Notes: generated by a model not told the origin, from the letters alone. A stretch of 64,000 bases of DNA from Bradyrhizobium cajani (GCF_009759665.1 NZ_WQNE01000001.1:310001-374000); one strand, 5' to 3'; positions 35,989 through 44,827 are shown, counted from the first letter of the stretch. Translations and numbers: made by a program.

Positions 35989-38832
35989 GTGGCGGACACT
36001 AACGACCAAGATTCGGCCATCTCCTTCGGACCATTCCGGTTGTTTGCCAAGTCGCGCCTGCTCCAGAAGGACGGCGTCCCGCTTCCCCTTGGCGGCCGCG
36101 CGCTCGACATCCTCATTTTTCTCGCCGAGCGCGCCGGCGAGGTCGTGGACAAGCGGGAGTTGATCAAGCGCGTCTGGGCCGACGTGACTGTCGACGAAGG
36201 CAGCCTGCGCTTCCACATCACGACTCTGCGCAAGGCCCTGGGAGATGTCGGCGAAGGCTCCCGCTACGTCGTCAACGTACCGGGTCGCGGCTATTGCTTC
36301 GCGGCCCCGCTGCTTCGCCCGGCATCTTCGGAAAGCCGCATCAGCCCGGCCGTCTCGTCGCCCCGCGCACTCCCCCCGCCGCTCGCGAAGATGATCGGTC
36401 GAGACGATGCGGTCGAGAGGATTTCCGCCGAGCTTGCCCTGCATCGCTTCGTGACCATCGTCGGCCCCGGCGGGATCGGCAAGACTTCGGTCGCGCTTGC
36501 CGTGGCGCATGGCGAGCTCGCGGCGTTCGACGGGCAGGTGAGCTTCGTCGATTTCGGCGCGCTGACGGATACAAGGCTCGTTCCCGGGGCGATTGCGGCC
36601 ACGCTCGGCCTGACCGTCAACTCCGAGGACCCGATTCCGGGCCTGCTGACGTTCCTGCGCAGCCGGCGAACGCTGCTCGTCTTTGACAGTTGCGAACACA
36701 TCCTCGACGAGCTCGCGCCGCTGGCCGAGCGCATCGTCCAGGAAGCGCCCGGACTGCACATTCTCGCCACCAGCCGCGAATCCTTCCGCACCGAAGCCGA
36801 GCGCGTGCACCGGTTGTTTCCGCTGGATTGCCCGCCGCAGCGCGACGGGCTCGGCATCGCCGATATCCTGGCCTATCCCGCCAGCCAGCTCTTCGTCGAA
36901 CGCATTGCCGAGAGCCTGAGCGAGTTCGAACTGAGCGAGGAGGATGCGCCGCTCGTCGCGGAGATCTGCCGGCGGCTGGACGGCATCGCGCTCGCGATCG
37001 AGCTCGCGGCCGGACGCGTGAACGCCTATGGCATCGCCGGGACCGCCTCGCTGCTCGACAACCGCTTCTCGCTGCTGTGGCGCGGACGGCGCACCGCGAT
37101 TCCGCGGCACCAGACCCTGAGCGCAGCGCTCGCCTGGAGCTACGACCTGCTGCCGGCAGCCGAAAGCGCGGCGCTGCGCGGGTTGTCGGTGTTCGTCGGG
37201 CCGTTCACCCTGGAAGCCGCGATCGCAGTCGCATCCTGCCAGGGCATCCGTGAGCCCGAGGCGATCGAGGCGATCTCGAATCTGCTCTCCAAATCCCTGA
37301 TCGCGACCTCGCCCGCGGAGCGGCGGCTGCGCTATCGTCTGCTCGACACCACCCGCGCCTTCGTCGGCGACAAGCTCGTCGAGAACGGCGAAGCTGACCG
37401 CGTCGCGCGCGCCCACGCCGAATATTTCCGCGATTTCCTGCGCGACATTGCCGTCAAGTCCACGGGCATGCAGAGCGCGGGCGGCTTCCTTCCCTATGCC
37501 GACCACCTGCCCAATGTCCGGGCCGCCTTGAACTGGAGCTTTTCGGACCGCGGCGACCGGACAATCGGCGTGGAGCTGGCGGCCTCGGCAACCCAGTTCT
37601 TCCTCGAGCTGACCTTGCTGACCGAATGCCACCGCTGGACGCAGCAGGCGCTGGCATCTCCCGATGCCGACGCGATGGACGCCCGTCACGAGATGACGTT
37701 GCAGGCCGCGCTCGGCGTCTCCGTGATGTTCACGCAGGGCAATACCGAAGCGGTCCGTTCGGCATTCACGCGCAGCCTCGAGCTTGCACGGGAGCTGGAG
37801 GATCTGCACTGGCAGCTCTGGCTGCTGCGCGGATTGCACATCTACCTGACGCGGATCGGAGATTTTCACGGCGCGCTCGGGACCGGCGAGCAAGGCGAGA
37901 GCGTTGCGCGGAAGCTGAACGATCCGGCCAGCACGCTGAACGTCGAATGGATGCTGGGCGTCGCGCATCATCTGATCGGCAACCAGGATAAAGCGGTGCA
38001 GTTCTGCCAGAGCGCGATGGTGCATAATCCGGCCTCGCAGCGGCTGAACATCGGGCATCTCGGTTATGACGACCGCATCGTCGCGCTGGTGGCGCTGGCG
38101 CGCGGGCTCTGGCTCACCGGCCGGCCCGACCGTGCGATCGAGGCGGCCAGATACACCGTTCGCGAGGCCGAGCTGCTCGAGCAGCCGCTCACGCTCGGTA
38201 TTTCCCTGATCTGGACGATCTACGTCTTCCTCTGGGTCGGCGACTGGGCCGATGCCGAAATCCTGATCGACCGGCTGATCGATCATTCGGCGCGGCACTT
38301 CCTCGGCCCCTATCATGCGGTCGGCATCGGCCAGAAGGGCGAGCTGCTGCTGCGCCGCGGTGACGTCGCCGGCGGCATCGAGCACCTGCGCCGCAGCCAG
38401 GCCACGCTGTACGCAACGCGGCACCGGATCATGACGACGGTGTTTGCAACGGCGCTCGCGGAGGGTCTTGCCGCCCAGAACCAGCCCGACGAGGCCTTGC
38501 AGACGATCAACGAGGCCATCGCCGAGGTCCCCGATCACGGCGAATCCTTCGACATGCCGGAGATGCTCAGGGTCAAGGGCGACATCCTCGCCCGGTCGGG
38601 CAACGCGGCGGAGGCCGAGCGCCATCTCCTCAAATCGCTCGATCTGTCGCGGCGGCAAGGCGCACTCGGCTGGGAGCTCCGCGGAGCGATCAGCCTCGGC
38701 CGCATCTGGCAGCAGGCCGGCAGGGCCGGCGATGCGCGCGCCCTGCTCGGTCCCCTCGTCGCGCGGTATCAGGAGGGCTTGCTGAGCCGCGATCTGGTCG
38801 CCGCAAGGGGACTCCTGGGCGCCCCGAATTGA
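35989..38832 (+). CDS. Winged-helix / NTPase / TPR transcriptional regulator, paralog 2
   Basis: A 947-aa paralog of the gene at 30910. The DNA-binding domain is ISFGPFRLFAKSRLLQKDG to VVNVPGRGYCFAA, the P-loop GPGGIGKT is at 159-166, then LLVFDSCEHILDEL and ATSRESF. Residues about 450-947 are TPR-like and much more diverged than the N-terminal half, so the two proteins may sense different signals while binding similar DNA. The GTG at 35989 is chosen because it matches the N-terminus of paralog 1 and the shared 36-bp element lies at the same distance. The frame is open further upstream to 35890. Confidence 0.85.
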   Translation: MADTNDQDSAISFGPFRLFAKSRLLQKDGVPLPLGGRALDILIFLAERAGEVVDKRELIKRVWADVTVDEGSLRFHITTLRKALGDVGEGSRYVVNVPGRGYCFAAPLLRPASSESRISPAVSSPRALPPPLAKMIGRDDAVERISAELALHRFVTIVGPGGIGKTSVALAVAHGELAAFDGQVSFVDFGALTDTRLVPGAIAATLGLTVNSEDPIPGLLTFLRSRRTLLVFDSCEHILDELAPLAERIVQEAPGLHILATSRESFRTEAERVHRLFPLDCPPQRDGLGIADILAYPASQLFVERIAESLSEFELSEEDAPLVAEICRRLDGIALAIELAAGRVNAYGIAGTASLLDNRFSLLWRGRRTAIPRHQTLSAALAWSYDLLPAAESAALRGLSVFVGPFTLEAAIAVASCQGIREPEAIEAISNLLSKSLIATSPAERRLRYRLLDTTRAFVGDKLVENGEADRVARAHAEYFRDFLRDIAVKSTGMQSAGGFLPYADHLPNVRAALNWSFSDRGDRTIGVELAASATQFFLELTLLTECHRWTQQALASPDADAMDARHEMTLQAALGVSVMFTQGNTEAVRSAFTRSLELARELEDLHWQLWLLRGLHIYLTRIGDFHGALGTGEQGESVARKLNDPASTLNVEWMLGVAHHLIGNQDKAVQFCQSAMVHNPASQRLNIGHLGYDDRIVALVALARGLWLTGRPDRAIEAARYTVREAELLEQPLTLGISLIWTIYVFLWVGDWADAEILIDRLIDHSARHFLGPYHAVGIGQKGELLLRRGDVAGGIEHLRRSQATLYATRHRIMTTVFATALAEGLAAQNQPDEALQTINEAIAEVPDHGESFDMPEMLRVKGDILARSGNAAEAERHLLKSLDLSRRQGALGWELRGAISLGRIWQQAGRAGDARALLGPLVARYQEGLLSRDLVAARGLLGAPN

Positions 38833-38877
38833 GAGTATCTTCAACGGGATATGACGATACTGCACGCTCGCAACTCC

Positions 38878-38891
38878 TAACAAATTCTAAC
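38878..38891 (+). promoter_or_regulatory. TAAC direct repeats (10-bp period), two copies
   Basis: TAAC at 38878 and 38888, each preceded by C or T, 60 bases upstream of the gene at 38951. It has the same 10-bp period as the triplets at 39747 and 52783. Likely a regulator site; the protein is unknown. Confidence 0.55.
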
Positions 38892-38950
38892 ACGCCAAGC
38901 CGCATACGGCCCGCCATGGTGGTGGCACCTCACGGTGGACACGGCGGGAC

Positions 38951-39658
38951 ATGGCGCTTCTTGACGACGTAATCGATGCCAGCGGCGGAATGTCCCGCTG
39001 GAACAGTCTGGACCGGTTCACGCTCCATCTTTCGGTCGGCGGAACGCTGGTCTCCAGCGCCGGGCACGCCAGGGAATTCAAGGATGTGACGGCGGAAGGC
39101 TCGACGCGGGCGCAATCGGTCCGCTTCACCGGCATCACCGGGGGCGAACATTCGGGCTCCTTTCAACCGGATGCCATTACGATCGAGGACCTAGATGGTG
39201 AGGTCCTGCGGACCTGGCGCAATCCGAGCCTTGCGTTTCCCGAGGCCGGCCTCCCTGCGCTCGCGGACGAACTGCACCTCGTCTTCTTCTGCGGCGTCGC
39301 GATCTGGAATCATCTGACGACGCCGTTCCTGCTTGCCCATCCCGATGTCGTGGTGGAGGAGCTGACGCCATGGCGCGAGAACAGCGAAACGTGGCGGCGG
39401 CTGCGGGCGCAATTCCCCGCACACCTGATCATGCTCGCGCAAGAGCAGACCTTCTATTTCGACGAGAACGCCCTGCAACGGCGGATGGATCACGACCTCT
39501 TCGGGATGAAGGTCGCACATTTCTCCTGGGCTCATGACAGCTTCGGCGGCCTCGTTGTGCCGACGCTTCGGCGTACGCAGACGCTGCGCCCTGACGGAAC
39601 CGCAATCGCCAAACCCGTGCTGATGGACGTCGAGATCTTCGACGCCGCCTTCGAGTAG
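38951..39658 (+). CDS. Conserved hypothetical protein
   Basis: A 235-aa protein that I do not recognise. It has no signal peptide or membrane segment. It opens with a helical MALLDDVIDASGGMSRWNSL, then alternating strand-like stretches (FTLHLSVGGTLVSSAG, SVRFTGITGGEHSG). A WRNPSLAFPEAGLPALADEL block follows, and a C-terminal VLMDVEIFDAAFE. This layout could fit a LolA-like ligand-binding fold but that is a guess. It starts 119 bases after the second winged-helix regulator and is preceded by TAAC repeats also found before two AraC genes, so it probably belongs to the same regulon. Confidence 0.7.
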   Translation: MALLDDVIDASGGMSRWNSLDRFTLHLSVGGTLVSSAGHAREFKDVTAEGSTRAQSVRFTGITGGEHSGSFQPDAITIEDLDGEVLRTWRNPSLAFPEAGLPALADELHLVFFCGVAIWNHLTTPFLLAHPDVVVEELTPWRENSETWRRLRAQFPAHLIMLAQEQTFYFDENALQRRMDHDLFGMKVAHFSWAHDSFGGLVVPTLRRTQTLRPDGTAIAKPVLMDVEIFDAAFE

Positions 39659-39746
39659 CGACGGCGATTGATGCGATGAATTGAAAAGCTTCCATGGAAT
39701 CAACCGTCCTGCGGCCAGCTGTCGCACCGCTCGCTCACACAACAAC

Positions 39747-39770
39747 TAACAACTCCTAATCACCACTAAC
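39747..39770 (+). promoter_or_regulatory. TAAC direct repeats (10-bp period), three copies
   Basis: TAAC at 39747, TAAT at 39757 and TAAC at 39767 followed by GAGC, 105 bases before the AraC start at 39875. The last unit CTAACGAGC is identical to that at 52802-52810 before the AraC paralog. Exact one-turn spacing suggests a regulator bound in tandem on one DNA face. Confidence 0.65.
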
Positions 39771-39874
39771 GAGCGTCCTGGCGCGCTCGCGCCTATTCTC
39801 CGACCATAGCGAACGCAGGACTTGTGCGTTCGCCGGCCGCCGCAAGCGGCCGCGAAGCCGAGAGAGGACGAACG

Positions 39875-40855
39875 ATGTTGACCGATTTGCAGGCCGCGCG
39901 TGCCTGGATGCAATTTCCCGGCAGCCGATGCGATCTCGAGGTCTCCCACGAGACGCAGGCAATCGTCCGGGAAAGCGGATGGCGCCGGATCGATCGCACG
40001 GAGGCGGCCATTGAGGACATCATGATCTCGCGATGGGAAGATTCGCGGGAGGCTTCGTCGCATGAAGCGACGACGCCTGAGGATCGCTATTTCGTCGGCA
40101 TCGCCCTCACGACGACGCGCGCGAAGCTGACCCGGGATCGTCAGATCGTTTTCGACGGCACCATGCCCGCGGGCACGCTCTATGTCAGCGCGCCGTCGAG
40201 GTCTCTCGCCGCACAATTCCAGTCGCCTTGCGCCTTTGTGCACGTCCTGATCTCCGCGGATCATTTCCCGGCGCAATTGCCAACGACCGAAACGCTCGAC
40301 GATCTCGTTCTGCTGCGCGATCCGCTCGCTGCCGAGCTCGTCAAGGCGCTGGTCGAGCACGGCGATGCTGCGGACCGCGAATTCGCGCACTGCATCGGCC
40401 AGACCCTTGCGATGCATCTCGCCCGGCTGGAGCCGCCACGCGCCAGGGTCAACGCCTTGCCGAAGTGGCGGTTGCGGCGTGTCGAGCGGTATATCGCCGA
40501 TCATTTCGAGCGCTGCATCAGCCTGTCTGAGCTCGCCCATGTGGCAGGCTTGTCCAGAATGCATTTCGCGGCCCAATTCCGTGCTGCGACCGGCTATCGT
40601 CCGCGCGAATATCTGCTCAATCACCGGGTCGAGCACGCGAAGATGCTGCTTGCAACGACCGAGCGGCCCTTGACCGAGATCGCACTCGCCGTGGGATTCA
40701 GCACGCAGGCTCATTTTTCAACCGTCTTCAGGCGCATCAGCGGCCAGCCTCCGGCACGCTGGCGCCTCGCCAACAAAGGCGAGCGGCCTGAGCTCGAAGC
40801 GCCTCCGCGGCGGCGTGCTGCTTCGGACAGGGACTGGATCGCCGCTGCCGCGTAG
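39875..40855 (+). CDS. AraC-family regulator, MLTD[LM]QAA paralog 1
   Basis: A 326-aa regulator. The C-terminal domain has both helix-turn-helix units: CISLSELAHVAGLSRMHFAA and LTEIALAVGFSTQAHFSTVF, followed by the ISGQPPARWR tail. The N-terminal half is a cupin-like sensor with MPAGTLYVSAPSRSLAAQFQ. The ATG at 39875 has GAGAGGA upstream. It is a close paralog of the gene at 52904, and even the leader sequence before the start (GACGAACG) matches. It also shares the MHFAAQFRAA helix with the AraC gene at 45666. Target genes unknown. Confidence 0.9.
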   Translation: MLTDLQAARAWMQFPGSRCDLEVSHETQAIVRESGWRRIDRTEAAIEDIMISRWEDSREASSHEATTPEDRYFVGIALTTTRAKLTRDRQIVFDGTMPAGTLYVSAPSRSLAAQFQSPCAFVHVLISADHFPAQLPTTETLDDLVLLRDPLAAELVKALVEHGDAADREFAHCIGQTLAMHLARLEPPRARVNALPKWRLRRVERYIADHFERCISLSELAHVAGLSRMHFAAQFRAATGYRPREYLLNHRVEHAKMLLATTERPLTEIALAVGFSTQAHFSTVFRRISGQPPARWRLANKGERPELEAPPRRRAASDRDWIAAAA

Positions 40856-40921
40856 CTCATTCCGGCGAATTGACAAACGGCGTGGGATCGAGAGTGGAGT
40901 GGGCCGCTCGCTCCTTCCACA

Positions 40922-41003
40922 CCGTCATTGCGAGCGCAGCGAAGCAATCCAGAGTCTTTCCGCGGAGGGATTCTGGATTGCTTCGCTGCGCTCGCAATGA
41001 CGG
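40922..41003. repeat. Perfect 32-bp inverted repeat (intergenic element)
   Basis: Arms 40922-40953 and 40972-41003 are exact reverse complements around an 18-base spacer. Each arm contains CATTGCGAGCGCAGCGAAGC or its complement. Such long palindromes are scattered between genes of Bradyrhizobium and relatives (family knowledge). It would form a very stable RNA hairpin after the AraC gene and may end its message, but there is no U-tract. Confidence 0.85.
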
Positions 41004-41089
41004 AGTATGAGGCAACAGCGTCGCTCCTCCGGCTAACATTTTGAATCGCAGACACACCCTCGCATCCTCGCGGCGCATTTCACCCGAGC

Positions 41090-41640
41090 TTTGCTTCGTC
41101 GCGCCACCCCCTTGATCCAAGAGGGCGCAGGGAAGGCCGGGTGCCAGCTAGCACCCGCGGTCCGCTGCGCGAGATGTAGCGCAGAGAAACCGCACAGCAG
41201 CATACAGGTGAAGCCCAACACACGGCCTTCCCTGCGCGATGGTTGGACGGCTTATGCCGTGCTCTCCCGGGAGCCGAGTTCCTTCTGGCCTCCCTCACCT
41301 TCGCGAAAGTCGCCGGCACCGCGCCGGTTGACGCGACTGCCGCATCCGCCAGGGCTTGACCGTAGCAACGACGGCCAGGACCACACGGTTTTGCCGTACG
41401 CACGGCGCGCTGTTCGCCGCAGTTTTCCCAGCCCTGTCGACCAAGCTGGAAACTTACAGGCGAGACGAACCTGACAGCGCCGTTCGTCCGCGCGCGGTCT
41501 CGGGCTCACGGAGAGCAATCCGCCCTGCCCTTGACCTCTCGCGCCCGACGCTGCCGCGTCCACCGCAGGCCCGGCCCTGCGACCATCACGACACATGACC
41601 GCCCCTCAAGGGTGAGCCGGGATGGGCGACACATACGCCA
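41090..41640. repeat. Non-coding stretch resembling a dispersed genomic repeat
   Basis: About 550 bases without a credible gene. It contains an inverted pair, GCGCAGGGAAGGCCG at 41125-41139 and CGGCCTTCCCTGCGC at 41223-41237, and later GCTTATGCCGTGCTCTCCCG. The wording matches, from memory, a repeat family spread through Bradyrhizobium and Rhodopseudomonas genomes that produces spurious short ORFs. No transposase or terminal repeats with target duplication are seen. Confidence 0.55.
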
Positions 41641-41711
41641 ATTCCGAAATTCGGTAAAGCGGAATGTTTTTGCGTGCTGGGATTGACAGATGGCGACACA
41701 GGCGGACGCGT

Positions 41712-41796
41712 CGCCCGGATGGAGCGGAAGCGTAATCCGGGAAAGTGCCGATGCCGAGCGAAAGCTCCCGGATTACGCGGAGCCTCTCATCGGGCG
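41712..41796. repeat. Imperfect palindromic intergenic element
   Basis: GCGTAATCCGGGA at 41730-41742 pairs exactly with TCCCGGATTACGC at 41766-41778. Outer parts CGCCCGGAT (41712) and ATCGGGCG (41789) pair partly. It lies just past the end of the leftward molybdoenzyme gene and could serve as its terminator. Confidence 0.6.
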
Positions 41797-41841
41797 GCGC
41801 TTCGCGCCGACCCGTTGGCTCCATCCGGCTACGGACCGCCC

Positions 41842-44166
41842 CTACACCGGATCGAATGCCCGGATCGGCGGCAGATTGCCCGTGAACTTCTCCACTTCGA
41901 CCGCGGTGAGCTGCCCCGTGCAGCCTTGCGCGAAGGACGAGGTGCCGATGTCGCGGGTCAGCACGTTCGGATTGCCGTGGACGCAGAGCGGCGCATCGTC
42001 CTCGGGGGCTTCGGGATCGTACCAGGCCCCGGTCGGAAGCTGGACGACGCCGGGCGCGATGCCGTCGGTGACGTGGACCGCGGCGAGGCAGGCGCCGCGG
42101 TCGTTGAACAGGCGGATGATGTCGCCATCCTTGATGCCGCGTGCATTCGCGTCACGCGGGTTCATGCGCGCGACCTCGCGGCCGCGATGTTTGGCGCCAA
42201 GCGAATGTCCACCGAAATCGAGCTGGCTGTGCAGGCGCGTCACCGGCTGGTTGGCGACCAGGAAGCACGGCGCGCCCGGTTTCGGCATGTCGGTCTTCTC
42301 CAGCCAGACCGGATGGCCGGGGCAATCCGCATCGCCATGGTCCGCGATCTTTTGCGAAAAGATCTCGATGCGGCCGCTCGGCGTCGGCAGGGCGTGATTG
42401 ACCGGATCTTCGCGAAAGCGCCGCAGCCGGCCGCCATCGTCGGGCTGCTGCGGCACGACGAGGCTGCCGCGCCGCCAGAATTCCTCGAAGCTTGGGGCCT
42501 CGAGACCGCGCGCTTCGAGCGAGGCTCGGGTCGGCTCATACAGATGCTCGAGCCACTGCCGCGACGTACGCCCCTCGGTGAAGGGTTCACGCGCCCCGAG
42601 ACGCTCGGCAAGATCGACGAAAATCTCGTAGTCGTCGCGCGCCAAACCGAACGGCTCGGCGATCTCGTGCATGGCGACCATCAAGGCATCGTTGGAGGAG
42701 TAGCCGATGTCCTCGCGTTCGAGCGTCATCGTCGAGGGCAGCACGATATCGGCGTGCCGCGCCGTCGCGGTCCAGGCGAGTTCGTGCACGACCAGCGTGT
42801 CGACCTTTGCAAAGGCCTTGCGCAGGCGGTTGATGTCCTGGTGATGATGGAAGGGATTGCCGCCGGCCCAATAGACGAGGCGGATGTCCGGATAGGTGCG
42901 CGTCTCGCCGTTGTAGCGATAGGTGGTGCCAGGGTTGAGCAGCATGTCGGCGATGCGCGCCACCGGAATGAAGTCCCTGACGCCATTGCGGCCCTGCCCC
43001 AGCGTCGGCCCCGGGACGTCGTTGACGCGGCGGCCGTAATAGCCGATCGCTCCGAGCGAATAGGCATAGCCGCCGCCGGGAAGACCGATCTGACCGAGCG
43101 CGGCGGCCAGCACCATGCCCATCCACACCGGCTGCTCGCCATGTTCGGCGCGCTGGAGCGAATGGGAGACGGTGATGAGCGCACGCTTGCCGGCAAGCCG
43201 ACGTGCCAGCGTGCGGATCGTCTCCGCGTCGACGCCGCAGATCGCGGCCGCCCATTCGGCGTGCTTCGCTTGCCCATCGCTCTCACCGGTGAGATAGCGC
43301 AGAAAGACCGGCCATCCTTCGGTGTAGCGATCGAGGAAAGACTGATCGTGCAGGCCTTCGCTCACCAGCGTGTGGACGACGCCGAGCATCAGCGCGGTGT
43401 CGGTGCCTGGCACGCAAGTCATCCATTCGGCACCGGCCTCGACCGGCAGATCGTCGCGCAGCGGGCTGACCAGGATGAACTCGCAGCCGCGACGGCGCGC
43501 AGCTTCCATCGCGCCGCGCTCGACATGCTTGCTGATGGAACCGCCGGCCACCATGGAGTTCTTCAGCGCCATGCCACCGAACGCCAGCACGATGTCGGTC
43601 TCGGTCGCGATCTGCTCCCAGGTCACGTTGCGCTTGGTGATGTCCTCGTAGCCGCAGAGGATCTGCGGCAGCAGCACTGAGGACGCACCGGAGGAATAGG
43701 TGTTCACCGAGCGCACGTAGCCGCCCATCGCGATGTTGAGGAAGCGATGCACCTGGCTCTGGGCGTGATGGAAGCGCCCCGCGCTCGACCAGCCATAGGA
43801 GCCGCCGAACACGGCGCCGGGCCCGCGCGTGTCGCGGATGCGTGCCAACTCGTCGCCGAGGAGATCGAGCGCCTTCTCCCAGCTCACGGAGACGAATTCA
43901 TCGCGGCCGCGCCGATCATCCGGACCGGGGCCGCGCTCGAGCCAGCCGCGGCGGATCGCCGGCTGGCCGATCCGCGCCTGGTGGCGCAACGCGCCGGGAA
44001 AGTTGTCGATGATGCCGTTCGGGTCGGGATCCCCCGCATAGGCCCTGACCTCCAACCCGGCCGCGCCTTGCCGCGCCGAGAACACACCCCAATGCGAGGT
44101 GTGCGGCTTGAAGCCGTCCGAGAGGTCGAGGCCCGGGTCGGGGAAACCAATCGTATCGTCCATCAT
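41842..44166 (-). CDS. Biotin/methionine sulfoxide reductase-type molybdoenzyme
   Basis: A 774-aa bis-MGD molybdoenzyme of the DMSO/TMAO/biotin-sulfoxide reductase branch. HTSHWGVFSA near residue 22 is the branch start, and GGSYGWSSAGRFHHAQ carries the expected Mo ligand Ser (about S128, aligning with YGWKS of DMSO reductase). YWAGGNPFHHHQDINRL and DIVLPSTMTLEREDIGYS are further cofactor blocks. No Tat signal and no N-terminal FeS cysteines are seen, so a cytoplasmic BisC-like enzyme acting on biotin or free methionine sulfoxide is more likely than periplasmic TorA. The start at 44166 has TGAGGAA upstream; the second Met at 44163 is equally possible. Confidence 0.9.
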   Translation of the reverse strand: MMDDTIGFPDPGLDLSDGFKPHTSHWGVFSARQGAAGLEVRAYAGDPDPNGIIDNFPGALRHQARIGQPAIRRGWLERGPGPDDRRGRDEFVSVSWEKALDLLGDELARIRDTRGPGAVFGGSYGWSSAGRFHHAQSQVHRFLNIAMGGYVRSVNTYSSGASSVLLPQILCGYEDITKRNVTWEQIATETDIVLAFGGMALKNSMVAGGSISKHVERGAMEAARRRGCEFILVSPLRDDLPVEAGAEWMTCVPGTDTALMLGVVHTLVSEGLHDQSFLDRYTEGWPVFLRYLTGESDGQAKHAEWAAAICGVDAETIRTLARRLAGKRALITVSHSLQRAEHGEQPVWMGMVLAAALGQIGLPGGGYAYSLGAIGYYGRRVNDVPGPTLGQGRNGVRDFIPVARIADMLLNPGTTYRYNGETRTYPDIRLVYWAGGNPFHHHQDINRLRKAFAKVDTLVVHELAWTATARHADIVLPSTMTLEREDIGYSSNDALMVAMHEIAEPFGLARDDYEIFVDLAERLGAREPFTEGRTSRQWLEHLYEPTRASLEARGLEAPSFEEFWRRGSLVVPQQPDDGGRLRRFREDPVNHALPTPSGRIEIFSQKIADHGDADCPGHPVWLEKTDMPKPGAPCFLVANQPVTRLHSQLDFGGHSLGAKHRGREVARMNPRDANARGIKDGDIIRLFNDRGACLAAVHVTDGIAPGVVQLPTGAWYDPEAPEDDAPLCVHGNPNVLTRDIGTSSFAQGCTGQLTAVEVEKFTGNLPPIRAFDPV

Positions 44167-44328
44167 CTGATTCCTCATCCCGGTCCCGGCCCGGCTGCAC
44201 CTTGACAATCCGCCGGGCAGTATACTGATCCACCCCTCAATGTCATTGTGATCAGGGTTGAGGAAACGCCGGGTCCCCACGCGCTGAGCAATGAGCGCCA
44301 ATGGGACACCAGCGAATTCAGCAGCGAT

Positions 44329-44559
44329 CTAGTTGCAGAAAGGCGGCCAGGGCGGAAGTTTCGGCCACTCCGTCGGGAAATAGCAGCGCCGGCCCGCGGA
44401 TTCTGACGTCGCGCGGACGCCGCTGCCGTTGCTTGCAAAGCGAGCGCCAGCAAGACTGAGGCGAGCACCATCGGAGACTCTGCTTCGCGCCTCTGCCGCG
44501 CTTGTCAGCGCGCTCGCGGCGAGCAACACGCTCGCCAGAACCACGATAAATCGTTTCAT
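44329..44559 (-). CDS. Small exported protein, 76 aa
   Basis: Not recognised. A textbook AAGGAG lies nine bases before the ATG. Residues 1-24 form a signal peptide (MKRFIVVLASVLLAASALTS, cleavage near AEA). The mature part of about 50 residues is basic then ends in a Trp/Pro-rich tail (PTEWPKLPPWPPFCN) with two Cys that could form a disulfide. It lies between the molybdoenzyme gene and the AraC-linked small gene, all leftward. Confidence 0.7.
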   Translation of the reverse strand: MKRFIVVLASVLLAASALTSAAEARSRVSDGARLSLAGARFASNGSGVRATSESAGRRCYFPTEWPKLPPWPPFCN

Positions 44560-44617
44560 TGTCGGTTACTCCTTTTTTTCTCAGCTGCAAATCCTGACCG
44601 GTTCGAAAATGCGCTTG

Positions 44618-44827
44618 CTAGCGCGCAGCCCCCGCGACGATTGTCCTGCAGAAGTCGAAGGTGACGCGGCCATAGAGGGCGCCCGAACCGGGCTCCGAAG
44701 TTGCGAGGCGATAGGAATTGCCGAGAACACGGGCGATCTCGAACAATCCCATGACCTCATGGTGCGCCACCGCCGAGTGAATGCCGATCAGCTGCAGCAA
44801 CAGGGCCTGAATGCCGACACTGTTCAT
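44618..44827 (-). CDS. Small protein translationally coupled to AraC gene, 69 aa
   Basis: Not recognised. The ATG (44827-44825) overlaps the stop of the upstream AraC gene in an ATGA, a strong sign of coupled translation. The protein begins MNSVGIQALLLQLIGIHSAV, which is amphipathic or weakly hydrophobic, and ends in GALYGRVTFDFCRTIVAGAA. There is no clear signal peptide. It could be a partner or modulator of the regulator; this is inference from the overlap only. Confidence 0.6.
   Translation of the reverse strand: MNSVGIQALLLQLIGIHSAVAHHEVMGLFEIARVLGNSYRLATSEPGSGALYGRVTFDFCRTIVAGAAR

Noticed and set aside
35542..38883. Very long open frame on the minus strand opposite the second winged-helix regulator
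   Set aside because: Its product is Arg/Gln/Ala-rich without any family motif, and the plus strand has a clear multi-domain protein with P-loop and DNA-binding domain. High G+C makes long antisense frames common.
41090..41640. Insertion sequence
   Set aside because: No transposase frame, no terminal inverted repeats at the edges and no target duplication; it looks like a non-coding dispersed repeat.
41674..43680. Long open frame on the plus strand opposite the molybdoenzyme gene
   Set aside because: The minus strand encodes a complete bis-MGD enzyme; the plus-strand product is low-complexity and without motifs.
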